Assembly (NCBI RefSeq): GCF_000269985.1
Contig: NC_016109.1
Span: 6,227,001 to 6,291,000 of the forward strand
Direction: 5' to 3'
Length of the DNA stretch: 64,000 nucleotides
Source: Kitasatospora setae KM-6054
GTDB taxonomy: Bacteria > Actinomycetota > Actinomycetes > Streptomycetales > Streptomycetaceae
Shown: positions 26,057-34,097 of the stretch, one piece after another
Layout: every line of letters begins with the position of its first letter
How positions within the stretch are numbered: position 1 is the first letter of the stretch
Program-made: the position numbers and the translations under genes
The notes under the pieces: generated by a model
Database searches by the model: none
What the model was told of the DNA's origin: nothing
What the model saw: the letters and a program-made list of their open reading frames with translations, nothing else

Positions 26057-27043
26057 TCAGGGGCTCTGGGCGGTCTCCACGGCCTCGTGGAAGTCGTGGC
26101 CGGCCTCGGCGGCGGCCGCGGCGGTGGTGGTCAGGCAGCAGGCCAGCGCGAGGGCGGCCAGAGCGCGCAGCGGGCGGCGGGCGCGCGGCGGGGCGGGGGC
26201 GGTGAGCAGGGCGCGGACGCGGCGGGGGACCGGTCCGGTGGTGGCCGCGGGGCTGAGGCGGGGGCGCGGCGGGCCGGGCCGGCGGGCGGCGGCGAGCGCG
26301 GCGCGGCCGATCGCCCGGGCGGTCAGGGCCCGGTCGCCGACGGCGGCGGCGGCGCACTCGTCGGCCCAGCGCTCCAGGTGGTAGCCGAGGGCCGGGCGCA
26401 GCGGCCGCAGTGCGGGGTGGCAGACGGCGGCGTACTCGGCGGCGGCCAGCAGCAGGTGGTGGCGGCCGGCCAGGTGGGCGCGCTCGTGGGCGAGCAGGGC
26501 GGCACGCTCGGGCTCGGTGAGGGCGGCCAGCATGCCGGTGGTGGCGACGATCCGGGGCGGGCGGCCGGGCAGCGCGTACGCGTCGGCGCGGTCGTCGGTG
26601 AGGACGGTGAGGACGGGGTCGGCCGGGCCGGGGCGGCGGCGGTGCGGGCCGGGCGCGCCCGGGCCGGCCGGGGCGCCGCCGGTGGCGGTGCGGGCCCGGC
26701 GCAGGTCGGCGTACTGGTGGCGGGCGGCGCGGGCGGCCAGCGCGGCGACGGCGAGCAGCGCGGTGCCGGCCGCGGCGGCGGTGGGCAGCCACTCCAGGTC
26801 GGAGAGCTCGCTGGGGTGCCAGTGCGCGGGGGAGAGGTGGGCGAGCGCGGCGCCGTACGGCAGGTGCAGCAGGCCGGTGACGGTCAGCAGGCCGAGCGAG
26901 GCCAGGGTGGCGGCGCCCAGGGCGACGGCGGTGGCGGCCAGGGTGAGGGCGGCGGCGCGCGGGGCGAGCTGCTCGGCGAGCCGGCGGGCGAGCGGGGCGG
27001 CCAGCAGCGGCAGCAGCAGCGGGGCCCAGACGGCGATCGTCAC
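26057..27043 (-). CDS. M56-family (BlaR1/MecR1-like) membrane metalloprotease
   Basis: 328 residues with several N-terminal membrane helices, then a zinc protease motif HERAH in ALLAHERAHLAGRHHL and a downstream ERWADECAAA that supplies the third ligand. A final hydrophobic segment lies near the C-terminus. There is no penicillin-binding sensor domain. It starts at GTG 27043, overlapping the BlaI-type gene by GTGA, so the two are translationally coupled. In BlaR1-BlaI pairs the protease cleaves the repressor on signal; here the inducing signal is unknown. Confidence 0.88.
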   Translation of the reverse strand: MTIAVWAPLLLPLLAAPLARRLAEQLAPRAAALTLAATAVALGAATLASLGLLTVTGLLHLPYGAALAHLSPAHWHPSELSDLEWLPTAAAAGTALLAVAALAARAARHQYADLRRARTATGGAPAGPGAPGPHRRRPGPADPVLTVLTDDRADAYALPGRPPRIVATTGMLAALTEPERAALLAHERAHLAGRHHLLLAAAEYAAVCHPALRPLRPALGYHLERWADECAAAAVGDRALTARAIGRAALAAARRPGPPRPRLSPAATTGPVPRRVRALLTAPAPPRARRPLRALAALALACCLTTTAAAAAEAGHDFHEAVETAQSP

Positions 27044-27516
27044 GGCTGCTCCCCGAGCAGGTCGCGGAGCAGCCGCTCGTCCTCGTCGGAGAGGTCGGAG
27101 ACGAAGCGGGCGAGCACGGTGGAGCGGTCGCGGCCGCGTTCGAGCTCGGTGCGCATCCGGCGGGCGGCGAGGCCGTCGGCGTCCTGGACGGTCGGGGTGT
27201 AGGCGAAGGCCCGGCCGGCCTTGGTGCGGGCCAGCGTCCCCTTCTCGTGCAGCCGGGCGAGGATGGTGGCGACCGTGGTGCGGGCCAGGTCGGCGGTGAT
27301 GGCGTGCTGCACCTGCTGCGGGGTGAGCGGCCGGTCGGCGGCCCACAGGGCGGCCAGCACCTGGGCCTCCAGCTCGCCCGCCGGGCGACGGGCGGGCGGC
27401 GGGCCGGCCGGGGCGTCCGCGTCGTCCGTCCCGCAGTCGGCCGCGCCGCCCGCCACGCCGTCGGCCCCGGCGTCCGTCACGCCGTCCGCCGCGGCGTCCG
27501 TCACGTCGTCCGTCAT
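27040..27516 (-). CDS. BlaI/MecI-family transcriptional repressor
   Basis: 158 residues. A 45-residue Asp/Ala/Gly-rich N-terminal tail with repeated DGVTDAGADGV-like units precedes the BlaI winged helix (GELEAQVLAALWAADRPLTPQ in part, ARTTVATILARLHEKGTLARTK, RAFAYTP) and the C-terminal dimerisation helices (FVSDLSDEDERLLRDLL). It is coupled to the M56 protease downstream. A perfect TACAnnnnTGTA-type operator lies just upstream, which fits autoregulation. GGAGG precedes ATG 27516. Confidence 0.92.
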   Translation of the reverse strand: MTDDVTDAAADGVTDAGADGVAGGAADCGTDDADAPAGPPPARRPAGELEAQVLAALWAADRPLTPQQVQHAITADLARTTVATILARLHEKGTLARTKAGRAFAYTPTVQDADGLAARRMRTELERGRDRSTVLARFVSDLSDEDERLLRDLLGEQP

Positions 27517-27538
27517 GTCGCGCGAACCTCCGGGATTC

Positions 27539-27574
27539 GTCTACAGTCCTACCGACGTCTACAGAACTGTAGAC
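27539..27574. promoter_or_regulatory. BlaI-type operator, palindrome plus extra half-site
   Basis: GTCTACAGAACTGTAGAC (27557-27574) is a perfect 18-bp palindrome with the BlaI/MecI core TACA-n4-TGTA. A further half-site GTCTACAG lies 18 bases away at 27539. It sits in the divergent region between the blaI-type gene and the PAP2 phosphatase gene and could control both. Confidence 0.85.
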
Positions 27575-27700
27575 GCTGGGGTGTGTCCCCGTACGGACGC
27601 CCCCAACGTAACGGGAGGTCCGCCAGCCTTGCCCCTGACCCCGCTCCCCGGAGCCGCGAGTGAGACGTTCGCCTCGCCCGTTCTGGTACATGTTGTCCCT

Positions 27701-28339
27701 GTGATCCCGAATGTTCATCCCCCCGCCCGCCCGCTCGCCTACGACGGCAGCGGCATCGACGGCGGCCTCTACACCCGGGTCACCGGGTGGGCCGAGGCCG
27801 CGCCGCACTGGCTCGACCAGGTCGTCAAGGAGTGGTCCGCGCTCGGCCTCGCGGTGTTCGCGCTGCTGATGGTCTGGGCCTGGTGGCGGGCCCGGGCGGC
27901 CGACTCGGCGGTGATGGCCCGGGTGCTGGCCTCGCCGCTGGTCGTGGTCGTCGCCTACCTGGTCAACTCGGTGCTGAAGTCGCTGGTCGAGGAAGTCCGG
28001 CCGTGCCAGCAGATCCCCGCCACCGTGCCGCTGGAGAGCTGCCCGCCGCCCGGCGACTGGTCGTTCCCCAGCAACCACACGGTCGCCGCGTTCGCCGCCG
28101 CCACCGCGCTCTGGTACGCCGACCGCAGGCTCGGCTGGATCGCGCTGCTCGCCGCCGTCCTGATGGGCGCCTCCCGGGTCTGGGTCGGCGCGCACTACCC
28201 GCACGACGTGCTGGTCGCCGCCCTGGTCGGCATCCTGGTCGCCGCCCCGCTGGCGCTGCTCGCCGGCCGCGCCGCCCCGCTGGTCGACCGGCTGCGCACC
28301 GGCCCGCTCGGCCCCGTCCTGGGGGCCGGAACGGCCTGA
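27701..28339 (+). CDS. PAP2-superfamily membrane phosphatase
   Basis: 212-residue membrane phosphatase of the phosphatidic acid phosphatase type 2 family. The three motifs are present: KSLVEEVRP (K-x6-RP), PSNH, and SRVWVGAHYPHDV (SR-x5-H-x3-D). About five hydrophobic helices surround them. Likely substrates are lipid phosphates or undecaprenyl pyrophosphate; the specific one is not readable. GTG 27701 was chosen as it gives a typical N-terminus (VIPNVHPPARPL); the RBS is weak. It is divergent from the BlaI gene, and an envelope link with that regulator is plausible. Confidence 0.85.
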   Translation: MIPNVHPPARPLAYDGSGIDGGLYTRVTGWAEAAPHWLDQVVKEWSALGLAVFALLMVWAWWRARAADSAVMARVLASPLVVVVAYLVNSVLKSLVEEVRPCQQIPATVPLESCPPPGDWSFPSNHTVAAFAAATALWYADRRLGWIALLAAVLMGASRVWVGAHYPHDVLVAALVGILVAAPLALLAGRAAPLVDRLRTGPLGPVLGAGTA

Positions 28340-28393
28340 GCCGGCCGGGCCGGCCGGCCTCTTGTGCCGCCGCGCCGCGCGGGGGGAGCATGT

Positions 28394-28435
28394 GAGCCGG
28401 GCAGGGGAGCGGATCCCCCGCCCGGCTCGGTTTTT
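28394..28435 (+). terminator. Strong intrinsic terminator with T tract
   Basis: GAGCCGGGC / GCCCGGCTC stem extended inside by GGGGA / TCCCC, followed by GG and five Ts. One of the few classic rho-independent terminators in the window. It lies 55 bases after the PAP2 stop and 27 bases before the next gene. Confidence 0.92.
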
Positions 28436-28461
28436 CCCGCAGCTCGGCGGAGGGACGCGCG

Positions 28462-28974
28462 ATGCCGTACCGACTCGACGTCATCCAGGGGAACTGGCCC
28501 GCGGACCAGCTCGGGGCGGGGGTGGAGGGCCTGCTCGCCGACAGCACGGTGCTGAGCCTGGCCACCGCCGGCCACGAGCGCGGACCGCACGCCAACCTGG
28601 CCTTCTACGCCTTCGACTCCGACCTGGTGCTGTACTTCGTCAGCGAGCGCTCCACCCGGCACAGCCTGCACCTGGCCGAGGAGGCCCGGGCCGCCGCCAC
28701 CGTCCACCTGCCGCCGCCCGGCTACGGCGAGCAGCTGCGCGGCGTCCAGCTCACCGGCCGCGCCTGCGAAGCCTGGGGGCGGCACGCCGAGGCGGCGCTG
28801 GCCGCCTACCGCGGCCGCTACCCGGCGTTCGCCGCCGACCCGGAGGCGGCCGCCCGGTTCCTGGAGGGTCGCGGGCCGGCCGCGCTGTACCGCTTCCAGG
28901 TGGAGGAGCTGACCGCCGTGGACGAACCCAGGTTCGGCCGGCGCGAGTACCTGCACGCGCGCGTCGTGCGCTGA
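28462..28974 (+). CDS. Pyridoxamine 5'-phosphate oxidase-like flavoprotein
   Basis: 170 residues with the split beta-barrel pattern of the PNPOx-like family: VLSLATAGHERGPHANLAFYAFDSDLVLYF in pieces (LSLATAGHERGPHAN; DLVLYFVSERSTRHSLHL), RAAATVHLP and GVQLTGRACEA. Such proteins bind FMN, F420 or heme. It is not close enough to call true PdxH. ATG 28462 follows GGAGGG. It is the first gene after a strong terminator and precedes the phosphonate oxidase gene by 125 bases; a metabolic link is not shown. Confidence 0.78.
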   Translation: MPYRLDVIQGNWPADQLGAGVEGLLADSTVLSLATAGHERGPHANLAFYAFDSDLVLYFVSERSTRHSLHLAEEARAAATVHLPPPGYGEQLRGVQLTGRACEAWGRHAEAALAAYRGRYPAFAADPEAAARFLEGRGPAALYRFQVEELTAVDEPRFGRREYLHARVVR

Positions 28975-29013
28975 GCCGGCCCGGAGCGGGCGCCGGGACG
29001 CCGGGGCGGCCAG

Positions 29014-29027
29014 GTTGTATGGACAAC
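29014..29027. promoter_or_regulatory. Inverted repeat GTTGT-ATGG-ACAAC upstream of the HpnW-like gene
   Basis: Short perfect inverted repeat 72 bases before the oxidase start. A PHO-unit-like GGTTCACTCCC follows at 29037-29047. The half-site GTTG/CAAC echoes the palindrome before the phosphonate importer (38309-38326). Confidence 0.45.
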
Positions 29028-29099
29028 TCTTGCGGGCGGTTCACTCCCGCGACGAGAACCGGACGACTGGCGGCCACCTCGGCGCCCGAGCCTGTCCGC

Positions 29100-30221
29100 A
29101 TGAGAGTCATCGTCGTAGGAGCGGGCGTGCTGGGCACCATGCACGCCTGGCAGGCCGTCGAACGCGGCCACGAGGTCGTCCACCTGGAACGCGAGACCGA
29201 GGCCCGCGGCGCCTCCGTCCGGAACTTCGGCCTGGTCTGGGTCAGCGGCCGCGCCGCCGGGCCCGAACTGGACACCGCGCTGCGCGCCCGCGAACTCTGG
29301 GAGGAGATCGGCGCCCGCGTCCCCGGCCTCGGCTTCCGGCCCAACGGCTCGCTCACCCTGGCCCGCACCGCCGCCGAACTCGCCGTCGCCGAAGCCGCGT
29401 TCAAGCTTCCCGACGCCGCCGCCCGCGGCTACCGGCTGCTCGACGCCGCCGAGGTCCGCGCCCTCAACCCCGCGCTGCGCGGCGACTACCTGGCCGGCCT
29501 GCACTGCGCCCGCGACGCCGCCGTCGAACCCCGCGTCGCCCAACCCGCGCTGCGCGCCGCGCTGGAGGCCACCGGCCGCTACGCCTTCCTGCCCGGGCGG
29601 GAGGTCCGCGACCTGGTCGGCGACCGCGCCGTCCGCGACGACCACGGACAGCTGCACGAGGGCGACCTCGTCCTGCTCTGCACCGGCGCCTGGCTCGGCG
29701 GGCTGGTCCGCGAACTCGCCCCCGAACTGCCGGTCCGCCGGGTCCGGCTCCAGATGATGCAGACCGACCCGCTCGGCGAGACCCTCACCACCTCCGTCGC
29801 GGACGGCGACTCCTTCCGCTACTACCCCGCCTTCGCCGGCCCCGAACTGGACGCCCTGCGGGCCGGCCAGCCGCAGCCCCCCGTCGCCGCCGAGCACCGG
29901 ATGCAGCTCCTCATGGTGCAGCGGCGGGACGGCGGACTCACCGTCGGCGACACCCACGAGTACGACCAGCCCTTCGGCTTCGACGTCGTCGAGGACCCGT
30001 ACGACCACCTCGCCGCCGTCGCCCGCGACCTGCTCGGCCGCCCGCTGCCCCCGGTCCGCCGCCGCTGGGCCGGCGTCTACGCCCAGTGCACCGACCCGGG
30101 CCTGGTCGTCCACCGGCAGCGGCTCACCGACGGCGCCTGGCTGGTGACCGGGCCCGGCGGGCGCGGGATGACCTGCTCGCCCGCGATCGCCGAGACGACG
30201 GCGGACGCGGCGGGGCTCTGA
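29100..30221 (+). CDS. HpnW-like FAD-dependent oxidoreductase (phosphonate catabolism)
   Basis: 373-residue member of the DAO (glycine/D-amino acid oxidase) superfamily. The FAD site is VVGAGVLGTMHAWQAV at the N-terminus, followed by VVHLERETEARGASVRNFGLVW in parts (HLERETEARGAS; VRNFGLVW). The C-terminal VTGPGGRGMTCSPAIAE closes the FAD site. The RNFGLVW pattern and the next gene, a phosphonatase-like HAD, match the proposed HpnW group (TIGR03364). Some relatives (PbfC/PbfD) oxidise aminoethylphosphonate or N-methyl derivatives to phosphonoacetaldehyde, as I recall. The substrate is therefore inferred. It is cotranscribed with the HAD gene 50 bases downstream. Confidence 0.82.
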   Translation: MRVIVVGAGVLGTMHAWQAVERGHEVVHLERETEARGASVRNFGLVWVSGRAAGPELDTALRARELWEEIGARVPGLGFRPNGSLTLARTAAELAVAEAAFKLPDAAARGYRLLDAAEVRALNPALRGDYLAGLHCARDAAVEPRVAQPALRAALEATGRYAFLPGREVRDLVGDRAVRDDHGQLHEGDLVLLCTGAWLGGLVRELAPELPVRRVRLQMMQTDPLGETLTTSVADGDSFRYYPAFAGPELDALRAGQPQPPVAAEHRMQLLMVQRRDGGLTVGDTHEYDQPFGFDVVEDPYDHLAAVARDLLGRPLPPVRRRWAGVYAQCTDPGLVVHRQRLTDGAWLVTGPGGRGMTCSPAIAETTADAAGL

Positions 30222-30271
30222 GCGCCCGCCCCGATCCGTCCCCCGCTCCGTAGAAACACAGAGGCTGATAC

Positions 30272-30955
30272 ATGACCACGCATGATGTGACCCTGGTGGT
30301 GCTCGACATGGCCGGCACCACCGTCGCCGACGACGGGCTGGTGGAGCTGGCGTTCGCCGCCGCCGCCCGGAGCCAGGGAGTGGAGACCGGGAGCCCCGAG
30401 CACGGCGCGATGCTGGCGCACGTCCGGGCGACGATGGGCGAGTCGAAGATCTCGGTCTTCCGGCACCTGTTCGGGGACGAGGACCGCGCCCAGGCCGCCA
30501 ACCTGGCCTTCGAGGCCGCGTACGAGGGACTGGTCGACCAGGGGCGGTGCGCGGCGCTGCCGGGAGCGGCCGAGGCGATCGCCGAACTCCGCGGCCAGGG
30601 ACGGAAGGTGGCGCTCACCACCGGGTTCTCCCGCACCACCCAGGACCGGATCCTGGACGCCCTCGGCTGGCACGCGATCGCCGACCTCACGCTCTGCCCG
30701 GCCGACGCCGGACGCGGCCGCCCCTACCCCGACCTGGCGCTCGCCGCCCTGCTGCGGACCCGCACCGACTCGGTCCGGCAGGTCGCCGTGGCCGGCGACA
30801 CCGGCTACGACATGCTGACCGGCACCCGGGCCGGCGCCTCGGTGGTGGCCGGGGTGCTGACCGGCGCGCACGACGAGGCCCGGCTGCGGGCGGACGGGGC
30901 GACCCACGTGCTCGCCTCGGTCGCCGAACTGCCCGGACTGCTGGCCGGCCGCTGA
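30272..30955 (+). CDS. Phosphonatase-like HAD hydrolase (PhnX-like)
   Basis: 227 residues of the phosphonatase-like group (TIGR03351). The nucleophile motif is VVLDMAGTTVADDG (Asp 12 region). The cap domain has MGESKISVFRHLF, with a lysine where PhnX uses a Schiff-base lysine. Later motifs are LTTGFSRTTQDRILDALGW, PADAGRGRPYPDLAL and VAGDTGYDMLTGTRAG. PhnX cleaves the C-P bond of phosphonoacetaldehyde to acetaldehyde and phosphate. With the HpnW-like oxidase just upstream this gives a plausible two-step hydrolytic branch. Activity is inferred. Confidence 0.85.
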   Translation: MTTHDVTLVVLDMAGTTVADDGLVELAFAAAARSQGVETGSPEHGAMLAHVRATMGESKISVFRHLFGDEDRAQAANLAFEAAYEGLVDQGRCAALPGAAEAIAELRGQGRKVALTTGFSRTTQDRILDALGWHAIADLTLCPADAGRGRPYPDLALAALLRTRTDSVRQVAVAGDTGYDMLTGTRAGASVVAGVLTGAHDEARLRADGATHVLASVAELPGLLAGR

Positions 30956-30968
30956 GCGGCGAGCGCTG

Positions 30969-31005
30969 ACCGCGCGGTCCCGGCGACGCCCCGGGGCCGC
31001 GCGGT
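30969..31005 (+). terminator. Hairpin after the phosphonatase-like gene
   Basis: ACCGCGCGG / CCGCGCGGT with further pairing inside (CCC / GGG), starting 13 bases after the stop. Confidence 0.75.
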
Positions 31006-31042
31006 GCTGGTCCGGGCCGCCACCGCGTGCTTACCTGAGGAC

Positions 31043-32302
31043 ATGCTGCGGTCACTGCGTTCGCTCGGCGTGCTCACCCTCGGACTGGCGCTGCTCACCG
31101 GCTGCGGCTCCTCCGGCAGCGGCGGCGGCAGCCCGTCGGCCGGCTCCGGGACGGCCACCGGCAGCGGCAGCGCGGAGCCCAGCGCGAGCGCCGGCCCCGA
31201 GAGCCCGGCCCCGACCCCGACGCCCAGCCCGGAGAGCCCGACGCCGACGCCCACGCCGACGCCCGGCCCGGAGAGCCCGTCGCCGACCGCGCGGCCCGGC
31301 GACGCCGAGCTGGCCGGCCGGCGGATCGTCTACTCGTACCCCGGCACCACCGTCCCCGAGGCGCTGCTGCAGCGGGTGCGCCAGGGCCGGGTCGCCGGGG
31401 TGATCTTCTTCGCCGAGAACGTCGGGAGCGACGCGAGCGCGCTGGGCACCGCCGTGGCCCGGCTGCGCGCGGCCGAGGCGCAGAGCCCCAGCCCGCGCAC
31501 CCTGCTGCTGATGACCGACCAGGAGGGCGGACTCGTCCGGCGGGTGCCCGGCGGGCCCGCGCAGTCCGCGAAGGACGTCGGCCGCGCCGCCGACCCGGTC
31601 GCCGCCGCCACCCGCACCGGGCAGGAGGCCGCCGCCGCGCTCACCCGGTACGGCCTCAACCTCAACCTCGCGCCGGTGCTGGACGTCTACCGCACCCCCG
31701 GCGACTTCGCCGACTCCGCGCAGCGCTCCTACAGCACCGACCCCGCCACCGTCGGCAAGCTCGGCTCCGCCTTCCTCAAGGCCCAGCAGGACGCCGGGGT
31801 CGCCGCCACCGCCAAGCACTTCCCCGGCCTCGGCAGCGCCCCCGCCGGCGCCAACACCGACGAGAAGCCCGTCACCCTGGACGTCCCGCTGAACCGGCTG
31901 CGCGCCGTCGACGAACGCCCCTACCGGGACGCGATCGCCGCCGACGTCAGGCTCGTGATGTTCTCCTGGGCGATCTACCCCGAACTCGACCCGGACCACC
32001 CCGCCGGAATGGCCGGCTCGATCGTCCGCGACGAACTGCGCACCCGCCTGCACTACGACGGCGTCACCGTCACCGACGCGCTGGAGGCCAAGGCCCTCGA
32101 CTCCTACGGCGGCACCGGGCCGCGCGCCCTCGCCGTCGCGCACGCCGGCGTCGACCTGCTGCTCTGCTCCGGCCGGGACGTCGCCCAGGGCGACGCGGCC
32201 GCCGCCGCGCTCACCGCCGCGCTCGGCACCGGCGAACTCGACCGGGACGACTTCACCGCCTCCGCGAACCGGGTCGACGCGCTCCGCGGCACGCTCAAGT
32301 AG
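31043..32302 (+). CDS. Lipoprotein glycoside hydrolase family 3 (NagZ/LpqI-like)
   Basis: 419 residues. The signal peptide ends in a lipobox LLTGC (Cys about 18), so the protein is a membrane-anchored outer-face lipoprotein. A 70-residue Ser/Pro/Thr linker (PTPTPTPGPESP) follows, then a GH3 catalytic domain: VAGVIFFAENV, LLLMTDQEGGLVRRVPGGP, NLNLAPVLDV, TAKHFPGLG and the nucleophile region VTVTDALEAKAL. The family removes N-acetylglucosamine from muropeptides. The usual Asp-Ser-His acid/base loop after KHFPGxG is replaced by TDEKP, so catalysis may differ. ATG 31043 follows GAGG. Confidence 0.88.
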   Translation: MLRSLRSLGVLTLGLALLTGCGSSGSGGGSPSAGSGTATGSGSAEPSASAGPESPAPTPTPSPESPTPTPTPTPGPESPSPTARPGDAELAGRRIVYSYPGTTVPEALLQRVRQGRVAGVIFFAENVGSDASALGTAVARLRAAEAQSPSPRTLLLMTDQEGGLVRRVPGGPAQSAKDVGRAADPVAAATRTGQEAAAALTRYGLNLNLAPVLDVYRTPGDFADSAQRSYSTDPATVGKLGSAFLKAQQDAGVAATAKHFPGLGSAPAGANTDEKPVTLDVPLNRLRAVDERPYRDAIAADVRLVMFSWAIYPELDPDHPAGMAGSIVRDELRTRLHYDGVTVTDALEAKALDSYGGTGPRALAVAHAGVDLLLCSGRDVAQGDAAAAALTAALGTGELDRDDFTASANRVDALRGTLK

Positions 32303-32339
32303 CTTGCGGGAGCGGCGCGTTCAGGGTCAGGGGGCGGTG

Positions 32340-32939
32340 TCAGAAGAGGGCGCGTCCCGCCATCACCAGCAGCGCCACCAGCAGCACCAGGTACATGGTG
32401 ACGTCGAACGCGACCTGCCCGGCGGTCGGCCCGGGGCCGCGGCCGGGCGGCAGCGCCGACGGCCGGGCCGGCGGCCGGGGCGGGACGTTCGGGCGGGCCG
32501 GGGGCTCGTCCGCGGCCGGCTCGCCGGTGGCCTCCGGCGCCAGCCGGACCGCGGCGTCCTCCGGGTGGCCGGGCCAGTCGGGGGCGCTCCCGGTGGCCGC
32601 GTGGTACAGCGCGGCGAGGCGCCGCCGGGCCAGCGGAGTGGACGGCGCGGCGCGCCCCGGGTCCGGCCAGCGCAGCACCTTCAGCCGGCGGGCCGGGTCC
32701 CGGAAGCGCCGCTCGAAGGCGGCGAGCTCGCCGGGGGTCAGCGCCTCGTCCAGGTAGTGCCAGCGCCCGCGCTCGCCGTCCTGCCCGTGCCGCCCCGGGT
32801 GGGTGTCGGCGAGGCGGCGGCGCACGGACAGGTCGGTCGGGGCGTTCGACAGCAGGCCGAGCAGCCGCAGCCGGGCCGTGCGGTACTCCCGCTCCCGCAG
32901 GTCGGCCTCGACCTTGGCCAGGGTGGATTCGACGCTCAT
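32340..32939 (-). CDS. DUF6584-type protein with C-terminal membrane helix
   Basis: 199 residues. The N-terminal 110 residues (TLAKVEADLREREYRTARLRL, LSVRRRLADTHPGRHG, GRWHYLDEALTPGELAAFERRF in pieces) match the DUF6584 pattern of Streptomyces, a tetratricopeptide-like helical domain of unknown role. A Pro-rich linker leads to a final hydrophobic helix (VTMYLVLLVALLVMAG), so it is probably tail-anchored. ATG 32939 starts 44 bases downstream of the SMR gene on the same strand. Confidence 0.75.
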   Translation of the reverse strand: MSVESTLAKVEADLREREYRTARLRLLGLLSNAPTDLSVRRRLADTHPGRHGQDGERGRWHYLDEALTPGELAAFERRFRDPARRLKVLRWPDPGRAAPSTPLARRRLAALYHAATGSAPDWPGHPEDAAVRLAPEATGEPAADEPPARPNVPPRPPARPSALPPGRGPGPTAGQVAFDVTMYLVLLVALLVMAGRALF

Positions 32940-32983
32940 GGGCCCGGATCGTCGTACGGGAGGCGGCGCGGGGTCAAACCGTC

Positions 32984-33304
32984 TCAGTGCGCCGGGCGGA
33001 GGTTCAGCAGCACCACGCCGGCGATCACCAGGACGATCCCGCACCACTGCGGGCGGCCCAGCGGCTCGCCGAAGAAGACCGCGCCGATCGCCGCGACCGC
33101 CGCCGTGCCCGCGCCCGACCAGACCGCGTACGCCACCGAGACCGGCAGGTGCTTCAGCGCGCGCCCCAGCAGGGCGAAGGACAGCACGTAGCCGGCCGCC
33201 ACGGCCAGGCTCGGCCACAGCCGGGAGAACCCGTCGGTCAGCTTCAGCAGGCTGGTCGCGCAGACCTCGCTCGCGATCGCCAGGCCCAGCAGGACGTACG
33301 GCAT
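32984..33304 (-). CDS. Small multidrug resistance (SMR) transporter
   Basis: 106 residues in four membrane helices, the exact SMR size. The essential Glu of helix 1 is in LGLAIASEVCATSLLK (about E14). LPVSVAYAVWSGAGTA and FFGEPLGRPQWCGI are family motifs. SMR dimers exchange cationic drugs or guanidinium for protons across the membrane. The ATG overlaps the stop of the HAD phosphatase gene (ATGA), so the two are coupled. Confidence 0.92.
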   Translation of the reverse strand: MPYVLLGLAIASEVCATSLLKLTDGFSRLWPSLAVAAGYVLSFALLGRALKHLPVSVAYAVWSGAGTAAVAAIGAVFFGEPLGRPQWCGIVLVIAGVVLLNLRPAH

Positions 33305-33963
33305 CAGGCGGCGGTCAGCGCGGCGAGGAAGGGCAGGTCGGCGCGGACCAGGCTGTCCAGCACCGTGGTGCCCGCGACCGCCGGGATCGGGACGGCCGAC
33401 GGCACCGCCAGCACCGCGCAGCCCGCCGCCCGGGCCGAGGCGACCCCGGTCGGGGTGTCCTCGACGGCCACGCAGCGGGCCGGGGGCAGGCCCAGCCGCT
33501 CGGCCGCCGCCAGGTACGGGTCCGGGGCGGGCTTGGTGCGGGGGGTGTCCTCGGCGGCGAGCGTGGTGCTGAACCAGTGCGCGCCGATCGCCGCCAGCAC
33601 CAGGTCGACCACCCGGCGCGGCGACGCCGAGACCAGCGCCGTCGGCACCCCCGCCGCGCGCAGCGCCGCCAGCAGGGCCAGCGCGCCCGGCCGCGGCACG
33701 ACCTGCGCGGCGACCTTCGCGGCGAACGACTCGTTCAGCCGGGCCACCAGCTCGGCCTCCGGCCGGCCGGTGCGGCTGCTGCGGTGCAGGTGGGCGGCGG
33801 TGTGCTCGACGGCCTGGCCGAGCACCTCGGGGAGGTCGTCGTCGGTCAGGGCGAGGTCGAGCTCGGCGGCGAGTTCGGCCGCGGCCTGCCACCACAGGTG
33901 CTCGGTGTCGACCAGGGTGCCGTCCATGTCGAAGAGGACGGCGGCGGGGCGGGGTGCAGGCAT
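33304..33963 (-). CDS. HAD-superfamily (subfamily IA) phosphatase
   Basis: 219 residues with all HAD motifs: FDMDGTLVDTE (nucleophile Asp), LVSASPR (motif II), KPAPDPYL (motif III Lys) and VEDTPTGVASARAAG (motif IV). The helical cap is inserted after motif I, as in beta-phosphoglucomutase and sugar phosphatases. The substrate is unknown. It lies between phosphonate gene blocks but does not have the phosphonatase cap lysine signature. It is coupled to the SMR gene. Confidence 0.88.
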   Translation of the reverse strand: MPAPRPAAVLFDMDGTLVDTEHLWWQAAAELAAELDLALTDDDLPEVLGQAVEHTAAHLHRSSRTGRPEAELVARLNESFAAKVAAQVVPRPGALALLAALRAAGVPTALVSASPRRVVDLVLAAIGAHWFSTTLAAEDTPRTKPAPDPYLAAAERLGLPPARCVAVEDTPTGVASARAAGCAVLAVPSAVPIPAVAGTTVLDSLVRADLPFLAALTAA

Positions 33964-34054
33964 GGCGGTACCTTACGGGATCCTTCGGGCCCGACCGGGT
34001 AGCCGGACGGGGCGCAACCGGCGTGCGGCGGACGGGGGTTGGCGGGCGGGGGCG

Positions 34055-34092
34055 GCGGGTCGGGGGCTGCGGGTCGGGGGCTGCGGGGCGGG
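34055..34092. repeat. G-rich tandem repeat after the phnT-like stop
   Basis: GCGGGTCGGGGGCT twice, then a third partial copy, 6 bases from the phnT-like stop. It has quadruplex potential. The interval 33964-34097 contains no gene; its right part is the 3' flank of phnT and its left part the promoter of the HAD gene. Confidence 0.7.
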
Positions 34093-34097
34093 CCGGG

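Noticed and set aside
26057-28204. Single 715-codon minus-strand frame covering the M56 gene and the region opposite PAP2
   Set aside because: The M56 start is GTG 27043, coupled to the BlaI gene; the upstream part is shadow of blaI and PAP2.
33304-33963. Second phosphonatase in the phosphonate region
   Set aside because: It is a HAD-IA sugar-phosphatase-like protein without the PhnX cap lysine motif.
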